A DNA stretch of 7,537 bases from WLJO01 sp046597895. Its GTDB lineage: Bacteria > Actinomycetota > Acidimicrobiia > Acidimicrobiales > Ilumatobacteraceae. Each line of letters begins with the position of its first letter. Positions within the stretch are counted from its first letter, which is position 1. Where the stretch lies: assembly GCA_046597895.1 (NCBI GenBank), contig JBKJJS010000165.1:1-7537 (forward strand), written 5' to 3'. The notes beneath the pieces were generated by a model that did not search any database, was not told the DNA's origin, and saw only the letters and a list, made by a program, of their open reading frames with translations. The translations under genes were made by a program, and so were the position numbers. Positions 6,637-7,537 of the stretch are shown in pieces.

Positions 6637-7412
6637 CCAGACGCGTCCAACCGGCCGAGGGCGCCCGGTAGGTCGGGATAGCGCTTCGTGTTCGCTCCGC
6701 CGTCGACGGCGTACAGGCTGCCGGACACGAACCGGCTCTCGTCACTGGCCAGGAAAAGGGCCACGGCTGCCACGTCGTCAGGCTGGGCGAAACAGCCGAG
6801 TGTCGTGTTCTCCACGAACTCGTCGACTACCCCGGGCATCTGCCAGAAGCCGGAGGTGGCTGCAGTTTCGACGAGGCCAGGGGCGATGGTGTTGACGCGG
6901 ATCTTTCGGTGGCCGAGTTCCATGGCTGCCACGCGCGAGAACATGGCCACGCCGGCCTTGGCGGTGCAGTACGCGCTCATGCCCGCCGCCGGTTGGGTGG
7001 CGTTGAGCGAGGCGACCGTGATGATGCTGCCGCCGTCATTCATCACAGTGGCGGCGTGCTTCACGGTCAGGAATACACCCGTCAGACACAGGTCGATGAT
7101 GGCCTGCCACTCCTCGAGCGGGTGGTCGACCACCATGGCGAAGGCTCCCCGGCCGGCGTTGGCGACGGCGATGTCGAGCCGACCGAAGTGGTCGACGGCC
7201 AGGGCGGCGATGGCCGCGGTGTCGGCCTCTCGGGTGACATCGCAGCGGATGGTGATGCAGGAGGAGCCGAACTCGGCAACCAGTCCATCGAGAGGGGCGA
7301 TGTCACCGAGCACCACGGACGCACCTTCGGCGACGAACCGACGCGCGATACCCAACCCGATTCCCGACGCCGCTCCGGTGATCAGCGCCACCTTGCCCTC
7401 CAACTGACCCAT
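6633..7412 (-). CDS. Short-chain dehydrogenase/reductase, NAD-type, altered catalytic tetrad
   Basis: A 259-residue classical SDR, cytoplasmic, substrate unknown. TGAASGIG is at residues 12-19. D37 at the end of the second strand (VVLGDI) predicts NAD(H) preference, in contrast to the neighbouring SDR. NAG is at 85-87, and S135, Y148 and K152 form the catalytic triad with the usual 13-residue Ser-Tyr spacing. The fourth tetrad residue, normally Asn in an NLTG-like motif, is Cys109 (DLCLTG; codon TGT on the minus strand at 7086-7088). APGLVET (177-183) and AVDGG (235-239) follow, then a C-terminal extension NTKRYPDLPG common in actinobacterial SDRs. The ATG start is preceded by a well-placed -10 box and no Shine-Dalgarno. 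The 3' end overlaps the converging SDR by 4 bases. Confidence 0.96.
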   Translation of the reverse strand: MGQLEGKVALITGAASGIGLGIARRFVAEGASVVLGDIAPLDGLVAEFGSSCITIRCDVTREADTAAIAALAVDHFGRLDIAVANAGRGAFAMVVDHPLEEWQAIIDLCLTGVFLTVKHAATVMNDGGSIITVASLNATQPAAGMSAYCTAKAGVAMFSRVAAMELGHRKIRVNTIAPGLVETAATSGFWQMPGVVDEFVENTTLGCFAQPDDVAAVALFLASDESRFVSGSLYAVDGGANTKRYPDLPGALGRLDASG

Positions 7413-7418
7413 ACGTCG

Positions 7419-7424
7419 AGCCTA
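7419..7424 (-). promoter_or_regulatory. -10 box of a probable leaderless promoter for the 7412 SDR
   Basis: On the minus strand the sequence reads TAGGCT, then six bases, then the ATG at 7412. This is the spacing expected if transcription begins at the A of the start codon, a common actinobacterial arrangement, and it agrees with the absence of a Shine-Dalgarno. No convincing -35 is seen. Confidence 0.5.
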
Positions 7425-7471
7425 TGTCCAGTGGTCGCTTCGTGCCCCTGCCCTGCCCCGATGTAGCTGGC

Positions 7472-7537
7472 ATGGCTTCGAACGAGATGACGCGTCACGT
7501 CGGCAACACCCCGCCGATGCGCGTCATCTCTCTGGCA
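7472..7537 (+). CDS. Probable PLP-dependent cysteine synthase-family enzyme, N-terminal fragment (cut by window edge)
   Basis: An open frame runs to the last base of the window and reads MASNEMTRH followed by VGNTPPMRVISLA. GNTPxxR about 10 residues from the start is the N-terminal signature of fold-type II PLP enzymes such as cysteine synthase and cystathionine beta-synthase. Only 22 codons are visible, so the PLP lysine and the substrate-binding loops cannot be checked. Third codon positions are mostly G or C, as in the other genes here. The start could be ATG 7472 (chosen because it puts GNTP at the usual distance), ATG 7487, or ATG 7424; none has a good Shine-Dalgarno. The gene would be divergent from the NAD-type SDR across a 59-bp gap. 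Confidence 0.55.
   Translation, partial: MASNEMTRHVGNTPPMRVISLA
7484..7530. repeat. Strong inverted repeat / hairpin over the start of the right-edge gene
   Basis: GAGATGACGCG (7484-7494) is perfectly complementary to CGCGTCATCTC (7520-7530). Inside it, CGTCGGC (7498-7504) pairs with GCCGATG (7513-7519) with one G-U pair, leaving a 3-base bulge and an 8-base loop. The left arm also forms part of a 10-bp palindrome, TGACGCGTCA (7488-7497). No T-run follows on either strand, so a classical terminator is unlikely. It lies within the first codons of the putative PLP enzyme and covers the alternative ATG at 7487. Confidence 0.7.

Noticed and set aside
7484..7530. Hairpin as a classical intrinsic terminator of a gene to the right
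   Set aside because: No T-run on either strand, and the sequence appears to be coding for the GNTP-motif protein.

Overview
This window is GC-rich bacterial chromosome with tightly packed genes: several overlap by 4 bases, and most gaps are under 110 bp. The strong G/C bias at third codon positions, TANNNT-type -10 motifs sitting just upstream of start codons that lack a Shine-Dalgarno, and the style of the DnaE, Nudix and SDR proteins suggest an actinomycetote, possibly of the Acidimicrobiia. That placement is an inference from protein style and not a search result. I see no insertion sequence, phage gene, CRISPR array, tRNA or rRNA.

Layout, left to right. (1) The C-terminal ~690 codons of dnaE, the replicative DNA polymerase III alpha subunit, on +, cut by the left edge. 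(2) A 107-bp spacer, then a 218-residue protein of unknown function with a GNAT-like stretch, on +. (3) A nitroreductase-family flavoprotein on +, whose N-terminus fits the family only if translation starts at a CTG overlapping the previous stop codon. (4) On -, a two-gene unit: a 659-residue DUF255/thioredoxin-domain protein (YyaL/SPATA20 type) followed by a small Nudix hydrolase, joined by a GTGA overlap. (5) A 36-bp divergent spacer with an 11-bp interrupted palindrome and two candidate -10 boxes. (6) An NADP-type short-chain dehydrogenase/reductase (SDR) on +, overlapping tail to tail by 4 bp with (7) a second, NAD-type SDR on -. (8) A 59-bp divergent spacer, then the first ~22 codons of what looks like a PLP-dependent cysteine synthase-family enzyme on +, cut by the right edge.

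The genes do not form one clear pathway. The window reads as core replication (dnaE) beside general metabolism and housekeeping: flavin and nicotinamide oxidoreductases, nucleotide clean-up by Nudix, and a conserved thioredoxin-like protein of unclear role. I found no evidence for a new multi-gene defence or biosynthetic system. The points most worth a second look are the CTG start of the nitroreductase, the loss of the catalytic-tetrad Asn in the second SDR, the compact divergent promoter at 5854-5889, and a strong hairpin over the first codons of the right-edge gene.
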